Shown: positions 42,203 through 53,778, numbered from the stretch's first letter. The stretch: 57,026 nucleotides of DNA from an uncultured Clostridia bacterium (GCA_947596085.1 CANQEW010000011.1:1-57026), one strand, 5' to 3'. The notes: generated by a model from the sequence alone, not told the origin. Translations and numbers: made by a program.

Positions 42203-42221
42203 TGCGCGCACCCCCAATGCG

Positions 42222-42237
42222 TTCTATTGCAATAGAA
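42222..42237. promoter_or_regulatory. BlaI-type operator 1
   Basis: TTCTATTG-CAATAGAA is a perfect 16-bp palindrome lying downstream of the -10, inside the expected leader. Confidence 0.75.
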
Positions 42238-42244
42238 TGATTAT

Positions 42245-42273
42245 ATTCTATCACAATAGAACAAAACTGTCAA
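42245..42273 (-). promoter_or_regulatory. Promoter of the blaI-M56 operon with operator 2
   Basis: On the minus strand TTGACA (plus 42268-42273) and TAGAAT (plus 42245-42250) are 17 bases apart. TATAAT at plus 42240-42245 is an alternative -10. The second operator TTCTATCA-CAATAGAA (42246-42261), a near-copy of operator 1, overlaps the -10. Confidence 0.75.
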
Positions 42274-42341
42274 GCCCAAAATTGAAAAAATAGAGTGGAC
42301 AAAGCGATGCGGCGGATTCTCCCGCCCTTGAATCGTTTGCG

Positions 42342-42391
42342 AAAAAAAGCGGATGAGCAGTGAAAGCGCAGGGCGCTCCATGCTCATCCGC
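42342..42391 (-). terminator. Terminator of the pur operon
   Basis: On the minus strand an 11-bp stem (plus 42349-42359 with 42381-42391) with an inner GCGC pairing runs into seven T (plus 42342-42348). It lies about 85 bases past purL. Nothing else is visible between 42392 and 42474. Confidence 0.9.
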
Positions 42392-42474
42392 AGGCGAATG
42401 GAAATAATTTTCGTTTGGTCAAGGGATTCGCGAGGAGCGAATATCCTCGCCGTCGGTCGGGATTTCTCGCCGGA

Positions 42475-45400
42475 CTACTTGATGAAGTAGTCCGCCGCGC
42501 CGCGGAACATGCCGGTGTCCCAGCGGAATTTGGCGTTCTTGTAGAGTTGCGCGCCCGTGCGCTCGCTGTGGGACATGCGTCCGAACACGCGACCGTCCGG
42601 CGAAGTGATGCCCTCGATGGCGTTCACCGAGCCGTTGGGATTGCAGAGGATGTCCATGGTGGGCTTGCCCTCCAGATCGACGTACTGCGTCGCGATCTGG
42701 CCGCTCCGCTCCAACATCTCCAGCACCTCGTCGCTGGCGGTGAAGCGGCCCTCGCCGTGGGAGATGGGGGCGGTGAACACGTCGCCCACCTCCGTATACA
42801 TCAGCCACGGGCTCTTGTTCGAAGCCACGCGGGTATGCACCAACCGGCTCTGGTGGCGGCCGATGTGGTTGAAGGTCAGCGTGGGCGCGTCCGCGTCGGG
42901 CTCGCGAATCTCGCCATAGGGCACCAATCCCAGCTTGATCAGCGCCTGGAAGCCGTTGCAGATGCCGCCGATCAGGCCGTCGCGCGTCTGCAGGAGCCTG
43001 CTCACCTGCTCCGCGACCACCGGGTTGCGGAAGAAGGCCGTGATGAATTTGCCCGAGCCGTCGGGCTCATCGCCGCCGGAGAAGCCGCCGGGGATGAAGA
43101 TAATCTGCGAATTCGCGATGCGCCGGGCGAACTCGGCCGCCGATTCGGCTACATCCTTCGCGGACAGGTTGCGCACCACCAGCACGTCGGCTTCCGCGCC
43201 CGCGGCCTGGAACGCCTTCAGCGTGTCGTATTCGCAGTTGGTGCCCGGGAACACCGGAATCAGCACGCGCGGTTTGGCGATGTGCAGTCCGGAGGCCGGA
43301 TGGCCTTCGGCGGAGAAGCTGTACGCCTTGGGCGCGGCGTATTCGCGGGACACCGTGGCGGGGAACACGTCGTTGAGCCTGCCCTCGTAGGCGGCTTCGA
43401 CGTCGCGCATGTCCGCGCGGCTGTCGTTCAGCGTGAGCTGATAGTCCGCGACGGTCTCGCCGATCTTGCCTTCGCCGTCCGCGTGCGCGTACTCCACGAG
43501 GAAGCCGCCCACCGCCGGGGCAAAGAGGTCAATATCCGTGTCCAGCGTCGCGCCCACATGGTTGCCCAGGCTCATCTTGAACAGCGCTTCCGCCGCGCCG
43601 CCAAAGCCCAGCGCCCAGCAGGAGACGATCTCGCCGGAGGCGATGCGCGCCGTCACGCGGTCAAAGGTCTCGCGCAGGGAAGCGGCCTCGGGCAGGCCGT
43701 TCGCCCGGCGCGCGGGCAGGATCAAGCCGATCCCATGGCCGGGGAGCTTGAATTCGTTGGAAATGATCGCATTCGGGTCGCACACCTGCACCGCAAAGGA
43801 CGTGAGCGTCGGCGGCACATGCATTTGCTCGAAGGAGCCGGACATGCTGTCCTTGCCGCCGATGGCGGCGACGCCCAGATCGAGCTGCGCCTCCAGCGCG
43901 CCCAGCAGCGCCGACAGGGGACGGCCCCACTTCTCGGGTTCGCCGGTCATGCGCTCGAAGTACTCCTGGAAGGTCAGGTGCGCGCCGCGCCAGCCCGCGC
44001 CGGCGGCGACCAGCTTCGCCATGGATTCCACCACGGCCAGGTACGCACCGCGATAGGGGCCGTGCTCGCCCAGCTTCGGATGGAAGCCGTAGCTCATGAC
44101 GCTGGCGGTGTCCGCGTTCGCATCGGGCAGGGGGATCAGCGAGGCCATCACCTGCGCCGGGGTCTTTTGATACAGTCCGCCGAAGGGCATCAGCAGCGAA
44201 GCCGCGCCGTTGGTGGAGTCGAAGCGCTCCGCGAGTCCCCGCCGGGAGCAGAAGTCCAGGCTGCCCGCCATGTCCACAATGCGCTCGGCGAAGGAATTGC
44301 CGCTCCGCACGGGATCGCATCCGCGCTGAGGCTCGACCGTCACATCGGCGAACTTGGGCGCGCCGTTGGAATTCAGAAATTCGCGGCTCATGTCCACGAT
44401 CACGCGGCCGTTCCACTCCATCACCATGCGGGGAGATTCCGTGACCACCGCTACGGGCGTGGATTCCAGGTTTTCCTCGTCGGCCAGCTTGCGGAAGGCT
44501 TCCACATCTTCGGGCGCGAGAACCACGGCCATGCGCTCCTGGGATTCGGCGATGGCGATCTCGGTGCCGTCCAGGCCCTCGTACTTGCGGGGCACGGCGT
44601 TGAGGTCGATCTTCAAGCCGTCGGCCAGCTCGCCGATGGCGACGGATACGCCGCCCGCACCGAAGTCGTTGCAGCGCTTGATGCGCTTCGCCGCCTCGGG
44701 GTTGCGGAACAGGCGCTGCAGCTTGCGCTCCTCGGGGGCGTTGCCCTTCTGCACCTCCGCGCCGCACTGGGTGATCGAAGCCACGGTGTGGGACTTGGAC
44801 GAGCCCGTCGCGCCGCCCATGCCGTCGCGGCCCGTGCGGCCGCCCAGCAGGATCACCACGTCGCCGGGGGCGGGCGTCTCGCGGCGCACGTTCGCCGCCG
44901 GGGCCGCGCCGATCACCGCGCCGATCTCCATGCGCTTGGCCGCGTAGCCGTCGTGGTAGATTTCGTCCACCAGGCCCGTGGCGAGGCCGATCTGGTTGCC
45001 GTAGGAGGAATAGCCCGCCGCCGCGCCGGTCACGAGCTGGCGCTGGGGGAGCTTGCCGGTGATGGTGTCCTCCACCGGGCGGGTGGGGTCGGCCGCGCCG
45101 GTCACGCGCATCGCCTGGTAGACGTAGGCGCGCCCGGACAGCGGGTCGCGAATCGCGCCGCCGATGCAGGTGGCCGCGCCGCCGAAGGGCTCGATTTCGG
45201 TGGGGTGGTTGTGCGTCTCATTCTTGAACAGCAGGAGCCAGTCCTGGTCCTCGCCGTTCACCTTTGCCGTCATCTTGATGGTGCAGGCATTGATCTCGTC
45301 GGACTCGTCCAGATCGGTGAGCAGTCCGCGCGCCTTCAATACCTTCGCGCCGATGGTGCCCACGTCCATCAGGGTGACGGGCCTGTCCGTCCGGCCGGTC

Positions 45401-46161
45401 TCCTCGCGGGCGGCCAAGTAGCGCTTCCAGGCGGCCTCCACGTCCGCGTCCTCGAAGGTCACGTTCTGCAGGCGGGTGAGGAAGGTGGTGTGGCGGCAGT
45501 GGTCGGACCAGTAGGTGTCGATCACGCGCAGCTCGGTCATGGTGGGGTCGCGGTGCTCGCCGCGGAAGTAGTCGCGGCAGAAGATCAGGTCGTGAATGTC
45601 CATCGCCAGGCCGTAGCGCTTCAACAGCGCCGCCAGCGCCGCCTCGTCCATGTTGATGAAGCCGGTCAGCGTGGGCACGGTCTCGGGCAGGTCGTACTGA
45701 ATGCGCAGCGTGTCCGGTTTCTCCAGGCTCGCCTCGCGGCGCTCCACCGGGTTGATCAGATAGGCGCGAATGGCCGCCTTCTGCGCGTCGGTCAGTTCGC
45801 CGGAGAAGACATACACTTGCGCGGTGCGGATCAGCGGGCGCTCGCAGCCGAAGGCGAGCTGGATGCACTGGGAGGCGGAGTCCGCGCGCTGATCGAACTG
45901 GCCGGGCAGGTACTCCGCCGCGAGAATCCAGTCGCCGCCCCCGGGAAGCTCGGAATACACCGCGTCGAGCTGGGGCTCGGAGAACACGGTGGGCACGCTC
46001 TTTTCGAACAGGGTCGAATCGAGGTCCTCCACATCGTAGCGGTTGAAGAGGCGAAGTCCCGTCAGCGCGGGGATGCGCAGGAAGGATCGGATGTCGCCCA
46101 GCGTCGCCTGGGCCTCGTGGTCAAAACTGGGTCTCTTTTCAACGTACAGCCTGAAAACCAT
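42475..46161 (-). CDS. purL: Phosphoribosylformylglycinamidine synthase, single chain
   Basis: 1228 residues, which combine the PurL synthase and the PurQ glutaminase. The N-terminal part has DTYWSDHCRHTTFLTRL, then ATP/FGAR-binding segments such as LLLFKNETHNHPTEIEPFGGAATCIGG and GGKDSMSGSF. The C-terminal class I glutaminase shows PVFPGTNCEYDTLKAF, the nucleophile Cys in GGICNGFQALIKLG, and a late GEGRF segment. It converts FGAR to FGAM in the fourth step of purine synthesis. Last gene of the operon, followed by a strong terminator. Confidence 0.96.
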   Translation of the reverse strand: MVFRLYVEKRPSFDHEAQATLGDIRSFLRIPALTGLRLFNRYDVEDLDSTLFEKSVPTVFSEPQLDAVYSELPGGGDWILAAEYLPGQFDQRADSASQCIQLAFGCERPLIRTAQVYVFSGELTDAQKAAIRAYLINPVERREASLEKPDTLRIQYDLPETVPTLTGFINMDEAALAALLKRYGLAMDIHDLIFCRDYFRGEHRDPTMTELRVIDTYWSDHCRHTTFLTRLQNVTFEDADVEAAWKRYLAAREETGRTDRPVTLMDVGTIGAKVLKARGLLTDLDESDEINACTIKMTAKVNGEDQDWLLLFKNETHNHPTEIEPFGGAATCIGGAIRDPLSGRAYVYQAMRVTGAADPTRPVEDTITGKLPQRQLVTGAAAGYSSYGNQIGLATGLVDEIYHDGYAAKRMEIGAVIGAAPAANVRRETPAPGDVVILLGGRTGRDGMGGATGSSKSHTVASITQCGAEVQKGNAPEERKLQRLFRNPEAAKRIKRCNDFGAGGVSVAIGELADGLKIDLNAVPRKYEGLDGTEIAIAESQERMAVVLAPEDVEAFRKLADEENLESTPVAVVTESPRMVMEWNGRVIVDMSREFLNSNGAPKFADVTVEPQRGCDPVRSGNSFAERIVDMAGSLDFCSRRGLAERFDSTNGAASLLMPFGGLYQKTPAQVMASLIPLPDANADTASVMSYGFHPKLGEHGPYRGAYLAVVESMAKLVAAGAGWRGAHLTFQEYFERMTGEPEKWGRPLSALLGALEAQLDLGVAAIGGKDSMSGSFEQMHVPPTLTSFAVQVCDPNAIISNEFKLPGHGIGLILPARRANGLPEAASLRETFDRVTARIASGEIVSCWALGFGGAAEALFKMSLGNHVGATLDTDIDLFAPAVGGFLVEYAHADGEGKIGETVADYQLTLNDSRADMRDVEAAYEGRLNDVFPATVSREYAAPKAYSFSAEGHPASGLHIAKPRVLIPVFPGTNCEYDTLKAFQAAGAEADVLVVRNLSAKDVAESAAEFARRIANSQIIFIPGGFSGGDEPDGSGKFITAFFRNPVVAEQVSRLLQTRDGLIGGICNGFQALIKLGLVPYGEIREPDADAPTLTFNHIGRHQSRLVHTRVASNKSPWLMYTEVGDVFTAPISHGEGRFTASDEVLEMLERSGQIATQYVDLEGKPTMDILCNPNGSVNAIEGITSPDGRVFGRMSHSERTGAQLYKNAKFRWDTGMFRGAADYFIK

Positions 46162-46182
46162 CTGCTGCCGCTCCTTTTTCTA

Positions 46183-47460
46183 TTACTTCTGGATCGCCTT
46201 GAGGGCGCGGGCGCCGATGTCGTGGCGCATGAAGCCACCCTCGAAGGACACCTTCTCCGCCGCGGCGTAAGCGTCTCGGATGGCGGAGGGAAGATCGCTC
46301 GCCGTGGCCGTCACGCCCAGCACGCGGCCACCGGAGGTGACGAGCGCGCCATCCTTGAGCGCGGTGCCGCTGTGGTAGACGCGCAAGTTGGCCGCGTCCT
46401 CCGCGCCGCCGAGGTCGATGGCCTTGCCCTTCTCATACTTCTCGGGATAGCCGCCGGAGGCGAGAATCACGCAGCAGGCCGAGCTGCCGTCGAATTCCAC
46501 GCTTGTGGATTCCAGCGTGCCGTACTCGCAGGCGCGCATGATGGTGAACAGATCGCTCTTCAAGAGCGGCAGCACCACCTGCGTCTCGGGATCGCCAAAG
46601 CGGCAGTTGTATTCGATGACCTTCGGCCCGTCCGCCGTGATCATCAGCCCGAAGTACAGGCAGCCGCGGAAGGGGCGGCCCTCGGCGTTCATCGCTGCGA
46701 TGGTGGGCAGGAAGATCTCCTTCATGCAGCGCTCGGCGACTTCGGGGGTGTAGTATGGGTTCGGCGCGACGGTGCCCATGCCGCCGGTGTTGAGGCCGGT
46801 GTCGCCGTCGTGGGCGCGCTTGTGATCCATGGAGGACACCATGGGCTTGACGCACTTTCCGTCGGTGAAGGCCAGCACGGAGACCTCCGGGCCGGTCAAA
46901 AACTCCTCGACGACGACCTTCGCGCCGCTTTCGCCGAACTGCTTGTCGAGCATGATGGTCTTGACGGCGGCCTTCGCCTGCGCCGCGTCCTCGCAAATGA
47001 GCACACCCTTGCCCAGCGCCAGGCCGTCGGCCTTGACGACCACGGGAAAGGAGCCGGAGAGCGCGTAGGCCTCCGCCTCGGCGGGGTCGGAGAAGGTCTC
47101 ATACTTCGCGGTGGGGATGCCGTACTTCTTCATCAGGTCCTTGGCGAACACCTTGCTGGCCTCGATCTGCGCGGCCTTGGCCTCGGGGCCGAAGCAGGGC
47201 ACGCCGATGGCGTGCAGCCGGTCCACGCACCCCAAGGCCAGCGGATCATCCGGGGCGACCACGGCGAAGTCCACGCCGCTCTGCCGGGCGAAGCGCACGA
47301 TGCCGTCGATGTCCGTGGCGGCGATGGGCACGCACTCCGCGTCCGCCGCGATGCCGCCGTTGCCGGGCAGCGCGTAGATCTTATCGACGTCGGGATTCTC
47401 CTTCAGCTTGCGAATGATCGCGTGCTCGCGGCCGCCGCCGCCGACTACCATCAGTTTCAT
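46183..47460 (-). CDS. purD: Phosphoribosylamine-glycine ligase (GARS)
   Basis: 425 residues. An N-terminal Rossmann-like start MKLMVVGGGGREHAIIRKL, then the ATP-grasp domain with FPVVVKADGLALGKGV, TGLNTGGMGTVAPNPYY, and EYNCRFGDPETQVVLPLL, whose acidic residues bind metal. It joins glycine to phosphoribosylamine to form GAR. It lies 21 bases before purL. Confidence 0.97.
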   Translation of the reverse strand: MKLMVVGGGGREHAIIRKLKENPDVDKIYALPGNGGIAADAECVPIAATDIDGIVRFARQSGVDFAVVAPDDPLALGCVDRLHAIGVPCFGPEAKAAQIEASKVFAKDLMKKYGIPTAKYETFSDPAEAEAYALSGSFPVVVKADGLALGKGVLICEDAAQAKAAVKTIMLDKQFGESGAKVVVEEFLTGPEVSVLAFTDGKCVKPMVSSMDHKRAHDGDTGLNTGGMGTVAPNPYYTPEVAERCMKEIFLPTIAAMNAEGRPFRGCLYFGLMITADGPKVIEYNCRFGDPETQVVLPLLKSDLFTIMRACEYGTLESTSVEFDGSSACCVILASGGYPEKYEKGKAIDLGGAEDAANLRVYHSGTALKDGALVTSGGRVLGVTATASDLPSAIRDAYAAAEKVSFEGGFMRHDIGARALKAIQK

Positions 47461-47492
47461 GGGGAGCCCTCCTCGCTTGGGTCGGTTTTTGC

Positions 47493-48668
47493 TCAGTGGT
47501 GGAACAGGCGGATGCCGGTGAAGGCCATCGCGATGCCGTACTTGTCGCAGGTTTCGATCACGTTGTCGTCGCGGATGGAGCCGCCGGGCTGGGCGATGCA
47601 GGTCACGCCGCTCTTGCGGGCGCGCTCGATGTTGTCGCCGAAGGGGAAGAAGGCGTCGCTGCCCAGCGCCACGTCCGTGATCCCGTCCAGGAAGGCGCGC
47701 TTTTCCTCGCGGGTGAGCGGTTCGGGGCGCACGGCGAAGAGCTCCTGCCACGCGCCGTCGCGCAGCACGTCCTCCCACTCGTCGGAGATGTAGACGTCGA
47801 TGGTGTTGTCGCGCACCGGACGGCTGATGCCCTCGACGAACTGCAGCCCCAGCACCTTGGGATGGCGGCGCAGGTGCCAGTTGTCGGCCTTGTTGCCTGC
47901 CAGGCGCGTGCAGTGGATGCGGCTCTGCTGGCCCGCGCCCACGCCGATGGCCTGGCCGTCCTTGGCGTAGCAGACGGAGTTCGATTGGGTGTACTTGAGC
48001 GTGATGAGCGCCACGAGCAGGTCGCGCTTCTGCGCGGCGGTCAGGTTCCTGTTGGCGGTGACGACGTTGTTGAGCATATTCTCGTCGATCGCCAGCGCGT
48101 TTCTGCCCTGCTCGAAGGTGACGCCGAAGCACATCTTGCGCTCGATCGCGGCGGGCACGTAGGCGGGGTCCATCTGCAGCACGTTGTACCCACCCTTGCG
48201 CTTGGACTTGAGGATGGCGAGCGCCTCGGGCGTGTAGCCGGGGGCGATCACGCCGTCGGACACCTCGCAGGCCAGCAGCTTTGCCGTGGCCTCGTCGCAA
48301 ACGTCGCTCAGCGCGGCGAAGTCGCCGTAGGAGGACATGCGGTCGGCGCCGCGCGCGCGGGCGTAGGCGCAGGCGATGGGAGTGAGCTCCGCATCGGGAT
48401 CAACGAAGTAGATTTTGCGCAGCGTCTCGTCCAGCGGAAGGCCCAGCGCCGCGCCGGCGGGGCTGACGTGCTTGAAGCTCGCCGCGGCGGGAAGGCCCGT
48501 GGCGGCCTTCAGTTCGGTCACGAGCTGCCAGCTGTTGAACGCGTCCAGAAAGTTGATGTAGCCGGGTTTGCCGTTGAGCACCTGGACGGGGAGCTCTCCG
48601 TTCTCCATGAAGATGCGCGCGGGCTTCTGGTTGGGGTTGCAGCCGTATTTAAGTTCCAGCTCCTGCAT
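47493..48668 (-). CDS. purH: AICAR transformylase (formyltransferase-only PurH)
   Basis: 391 residues from ATG 48668. It contains SFKHVSPAGAALG (catalytic Lys-His pair), YTQSNSVCYAKDGQAIGVGAGQQSR and DAFFPFGDNIERARKSGV, all typical of AICAR formyltransferase. The IMP cyclohydrolase domain of ordinary bifunctional PurH is missing. That step is supplied by the adjacent PurO-type enzyme. It transfers a formyl group from 10-formyl-tetrahydrofolate to AICAR. Confidence 0.93.
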   Translation of the reverse strand: MQELELKYGCNPNQKPARIFMENGELPVQVLNGKPGYINFLDAFNSWQLVTELKAATGLPAAASFKHVSPAGAALGLPLDETLRKIYFVDPDAELTPIACAYARARGADRMSSYGDFAALSDVCDEATAKLLACEVSDGVIAPGYTPEALAILKSKRKGGYNVLQMDPAYVPAAIERKMCFGVTFEQGRNALAIDENMLNNVVTANRNLTAAQKRDLLVALITLKYTQSNSVCYAKDGQAIGVGAGQQSRIHCTRLAGNKADNWHLRRHPKVLGLQFVEGISRPVRDNTIDVYISDEWEDVLRDGAWQELFAVRPEPLTREEKRAFLDGITDVALGSDAFFPFGDNIERARKSGVTCIAQPGGSIRDDNVIETCDKYGIAMAFTGIRLFHH

Positions 48669-48681
48669 GGTCGCCACTCCT

Positions 48682-49395
48682 TTACTGATTCTTGTTGTGG
48701 ATGTGTACCAGGGTTTCGCCGGTGGCCAGATCGATGCGGCAGGTCCAGAGGGAGACTTTGTTGTCCGCATCGAGGCCCGACCAGACGGCGGAGGTGAATT
48801 CGTCGAAATCGCCGCCCAGCGCCACTTCCTCCGGCTCGCCGGAGAAGGACGGCAGGGGATTGCCGTCGGAGGCGTAGGTGTGGATGAAGCGCCCCTCGCC
48901 GGGCTTCACGGAATCGTATTCGAAGAAGGTGCGCAGCGCGGCCTGCCTTTCGGGATCGCAGCAGCGCAGCACGCTCATCTCCAGCTTGAAATCGGCGTTC
49001 GCGCGGGTCACCATGGCGCTGATGCGCGGGGTGAAGTTGGGGGCGTCGGGTTCGAAGGTGCGCGTGGTGAGTGCGCGGTGGAAGCTGCCGCCCGCGAGAA
49101 TGTCGTCGCGGATGGTGTCGGTCTGATCGCCGTTGGTGACGATGATCTTGTCGCCCAGCTCGCGCACGGGGTGGTAGATGATCAGCGAGGGATCGACCAT
49201 CTTCGAGGGGTCGAACGCCTCGGTGTGCATGTCGAGGCCGCTGCCGTCCGCCACGAACACGCGGTTGCGGCTGTTGACGCTGCGGCCCATGATGAAGTAG
49301 GCCAGCAGGGCGTGCTTCGCGCCGGCGCTCTTGCCGATCAGAATGCCCCGCCCGGGGTAGGAACTCGCGCCCACGGCGCTGCGGATGTCTTTCAT
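48682..49395 (-). CDS. purO: IMP cyclohydrolase (PurO type)
   Basis: 237 residues from ATG 49395. The segment GRGILIGKSAGAKHALLAYFIMGRSVNSRNRVF and the later ILAGGSFHRALTTRTFEPDAPNFTPRISA are typical of the PurO-like IMP cyclohydrolase family, which replaces the N-terminal domain of PurH in Archaea and in some Clostridia. It closes FAICAR to IMP, the last step. Its start overlaps the purN stop by 4 bases, and it sits 13 bases before purH. Confidence 0.93.
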   Translation of the reverse strand: MKDIRSAVGASSYPGRGILIGKSAGAKHALLAYFIMGRSVNSRNRVFVADGSGLDMHTEAFDPSKMVDPSLIIYHPVRELGDKIIVTNGDQTDTIRDDILAGGSFHRALTTRTFEPDAPNFTPRISAMVTRANADFKLEMSVLRCCDPERQAALRTFFEYDSVKPGEGRFIHTYASDGNPLPSFSGEPEEVALGGDFDEFTSAVWSGLDADNKVSLWTCRIDLATGETLVHIHNKNQ

Positions 49396-50009
49396 ATCGC
49401 TTGCTCCTTTGCTTCGACGATCTGTCTGGCGATTTGTTCGGCGGCCCGGGGCAGAAGCACCCACTCGGCCTGTTCCATCACGCGCCGCTGGAGGATCTCC
49501 GGGGTGTCGCCCGGCAGCACCTCCACGGCCTTCTGCATCAATATCGGGCCCTCGTCCACGCCGGCGGTGACCAAGTGCACCGTGGCTCCCGTGACCTTCA
49601 CGCCCCGCGTCAGCGCCGCCTCGTGCACATGCAGGCCATAGTAGCCCATGCCGCAGAAGGAGGGAATCAGCGAGGGATGAACGTTGAGGATGCGGCCCGC
49701 GTAGCGCGCGACGGTTTCCGGCTGCACGATGCCCAGGAAGCCCGCCAGCACGATCATGTCGATGTTAAATTCGGTGAGCACCGCCTGCAGAGCCACCGTG
49801 CGCGCGGCCGGGTCGGAGAAGCGCTTCATCGGTATGACCCACGCGGGGATGCCCGCCGCCTTCGCGCGCTCCAGCGCGTACGCGTCCTCCCTGTTGGAGA
49901 CCACCAGCGCGATCTCGCCCGAGGGCAGCTTGCCCGCCGCCTGCGCGTCGATCAGCGCCTGCAAATTCGTCCCGCCGCCCGAGACGAACACCGCGATGCG
50001 CGCCTTCAT
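49392..50009 (-). CDS. purN: Phosphoribosylglycinamide formyltransferase
   Basis: 205 residues. The N-terminus IAVFVSGGGTNLQALIDA binds the ribosyl phosphate. NVHPSLIPSF gives the catalytic Asn and His, and GATVHLVTAGVDEGPI gives the Asp. It formylates GAR with 10-formyl-tetrahydrofolate. It overlaps purM and purO by 4 bases each. Confidence 0.97.
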   Translation of the reverse strand: MKARIAVFVSGGGTNLQALIDAQAAGKLPSGEIALVVSNREDAYALERAKAAGIPAWVIPMKRFSDPAARTVALQAVLTEFNIDMIVLAGFLGIVQPETVARYAGRILNVHPSLIPSFCGMGYYGLHVHEAALTRGVKVTGATVHLVTAGVDEGPILMQKAVEVLPGDTPEILQRRVMEQAEWVLLPRAAEQIARQIVEAKEQAI

Positions 50010-51036
50010 TGGAGAATCACCCTCTCATCGGAGGCGACGACCTCGCCGATGGCGTAGGCGGCCACGTCCGCTTCGTTCAGGATGCGCAGGGCCCGGTCCG
50101 CTTCCTCCGCGGAAACCGTCGCCACCATGCCCACGCCCATGTTGAAGGTGTTGTACATGTCGCGCTCCGGGATGCCGCCCAGGCGCTGCAGCATGTCGAA
50201 CATGGGCAGCGGCCTGAGCGCCGCCTTGTCGATCTTCGCGGCGAGCCCCTCGGGCAGGCTGCGCGGGATGTTCTCGTAGAAGCCGCCGCCGGTGATGTTG
50301 CTGAGGCCCTTGACGGTCACGGATTCGGCCAGCTTCAGAACCGGCTTGACGTAGATGACGGTGGGCGTTAGCAGCGCTTCGCCCACGCTCATGCCGAGCT
50401 CGTCGGAATACATGCCCAGGTCGCGGTTCTCCACGTCGAACACCTTGCGGATCAGCGAATAGCCGTTGGAGTGAGGGCCGGAGGACGGCAGCGCGATCAG
50501 CGCGTCGCCCGGGCGGATGGCGGAATTATCGAAGATCTTGGCCTTGTCCACGATGCCGGTGGAGTAGCCGGCCAGGTCGTACTCGTTCTCGGGATAGAAG
50601 CCGGGCATCTCGGCGGTCTCCCCGCCGATCAGCGCGCAGCCCGCCTGCACGCAGCCCTCGGCCACGCCGGATACGATGGCGGCAATCTTCTCGGGCACGT
50701 TCCTTCCGCAGGCGATGTAGTCCAGGAAGAACAGCGGCTTCGCGCCGCAGCAGATGATGTCGTTGACGCACATGGCCACGCAGTCGATGCCCACGGTGTC
50801 GTGCTTGTCCATCAGAAACGCCAGCTTCAGCTTGGTGCCCACGCCGTCGGTGCCGGAAACCAGCACGGGCCGCTCCATGCCGGTGAGGTCGGGCTCAAAC
50901 AGGCCGCCGAAGCCACCGATGCCGGAGATCATGCCGGGGGTTCTGGTGCGCGCGATGGAGGACTTCATCAGCTCCACGGACTTGTAGCCCGCGGTGATGT
51001 CCACGCCCGCGCTGCGGTAGCTCTCGCTGAAGCTCT

Positions 51037-51040
<4 letters not shown>
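50006..51040 (-). CDS. purM: Phosphoribosylformylglycinamidine cyclo-ligase (AIR synthetase)
   Basis: 344 residues. The AIRS-type fold starts SYRSAGVDITAGYKSVELMK and includes GFGGLFEPDLTG, VSGTDGVGTKLKLAFLMDKHDTVGIDCVAMCVND, IGGETAEMPGFY and SNITGGGFYENIPR. It closes FGAM to AIR with ATP. It overlaps purF and purN by 4 bases each. Confidence 0.97.
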
Positions 51041-52485
<1,445 letters not shown>

Positions 52486-52556
52486 GCGAAAACCTCCGGT
52501 GATTTCGAAAGGAATGAAAGGGGAGAGTTGCATACAGCTCTCCCTTGAAATATAGA

Positions 52557-53267
52557 TTATTCGCCCAAAATGCGGCGCATCATTTCCTGATATGCGCCCT
52601 CCGCGTTGCCCAGATCGCGGCGGAAGCGATCCTTGTCCAGCTTCTCGTGGGTACGCACATCCCAGAACCGGCAGGTGTCCGGGCTGATCTCGTCCGCCAG
52701 CACGATCGTGCCGTCGCTCGTCTTGCCGAACTCCAGCTTGAAGTCCACCAGCTCCACGTTGATTTTCAGGAAGAAGGCCTTCATGATCTCGTTGATCTTG
52801 AGGGCGTAGGCGCGGATGGTGTCGAGCTCCTCTTCAGTGGCGTAGCCCATGGCGAGGATGTGGCTGTCGTTGATCATGGGGTCGCCCAGATCGTCGTTCT
52901 TGTAGCAGAACTCCAGCACGGGGCACTTCAGGACCAGCCCCTCTTCCAGCCCCAGGCGCTTGGCCATGGAACCGGCGGCGATGTTGCGGATGATGACCTC
53001 CAGCGGAACGATCTGGACCTTCTTGACCACGGTGTCCGTGCCGGAGAGCTCCTCAACGAAGTGGGTGGGGATGCCCTCGGCCTCGAGCAGCTTCATCATG
53101 TAGTTCGTGACGCGGTTGTTGATGACGCCCTTGCCGGCGATGGTGCCCTTCTTGAGGCCGTTGAAGGCGGTGGCGTCGTCCTTGTAGGACACGATGTAGC
53201 GCTCGGGATCGTCGGTCGCGTAGACCTTCTTGGCCTTGCCTTCGTAGAGCTGTTCCTTCTTCTGCAT
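52557..53267 (-). CDS. purC: SAICAR synthetase
   Basis: 236 residues beginning [20 protein letters not shown], the usual PurC start. Also [45 protein letters not shown]. It joins aspartate to CAIR. It lies 19 bases after purE. Confidence 0.97.
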   Translation of the reverse strand: MQKKEQLYEGKAKKVYATDDPERYIVSYKDDATAFNGLKKGTIAGKGVINNRVTNYMMKLLEAEGIPTHFVEELSGTDTVVKKVQIVPLEVIIRNIAAGSMAKRLGLEEGLVLKCPVLEFCYKNDDLGDPMINDSHILAMGYATEEELDTIRAYALKINEIMKAFFLKINVELVDFKLEFGKTSDGTIVLADEISPDTCRFWDVRTHEKLDKDRFRRDLGNAEGAYQEMMRRILGE

Positions 53268-53286
53268 GGAGATTTCCTTCCTCTCT

Positions 53287-53778
53287 TTATTCGAACTGGG
53301 CGCGGATCTCCGCGTCCCTTTGGAGAACCTTTTCGGTCTGCGCCCTGCGCAGGTCCGCGATGCGGCTGGCGAGCGCCTCGTCGGACAGGGCGATCATCTG
53401 CGCCGCCAGCAGCGCGGCGTTTGCCGATCCGTCGATGGCCACAGTCGCCACCGGCATGCCCGAGGGCATCTGCACCGTGGACAGGAGCGCGTCCAGTCCG
53501 TCCAGCGTGGACGACTTGATCGGCACGCCGATCACCGGCAGAATCGTGTTCGCGGCAAACGCGCCCGCTAGGTGCGCCGCCTTGCCCGCGCCGGCGATGA
53601 TCGCGCCGTAGCCCGCTTCCGCCGCGCCCGCGGCGAAGTCCCGCGCGGCCTCCGGCGTGCGGTGCGCGGAGATCACGCGCACGCTAAAGGGGATTTCGAG
53701 TTTCTGGAGCATGTCAATCGCGCCCTGCATGGTCTTGAGGTCGCTGTCGCTGCCCATGATGACCGCCACTCGCTTCAT
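53287..53778 (-). CDS. purE: N5-CAIR mutase (PurE)
   Basis: 163 residues from ATG 53778. [27 protein letters not shown] and [19 protein letters not shown] are the substrate-binding blocks, and the His in SAHRTP is catalytic. It converts N5-CAIR to CAIR, or AIR plus CO2 if class II. No purK gene is in the window. First gene of the purE-C-F-M-N-O-H-D-L operon. Confidence 0.95.
   Translation of the reverse strand: MKRVAVIMGSDSDLKTMQGAIDMLQKLEIPFSVRVISAHRTPEAARDFAAGAAEAGYGAIIAGAGKAAHLAGAFAANTILPVIGVPIKSSTLDGLDALLSTVQMPSGMPVATVAIDGSANAALLAAQMIALSDEALASRIADLRRAQTEKVLQRDAEIRAQFE

Noticed and set aside
42415-47793. 1792-codon open frame on the plus strand
   Set aside because: It mirrors purL and purD on the opposite strand. 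Long antisense frames are common at this G+C content, and its Gly/His/Arg/Val-rich composition matches no protein family.
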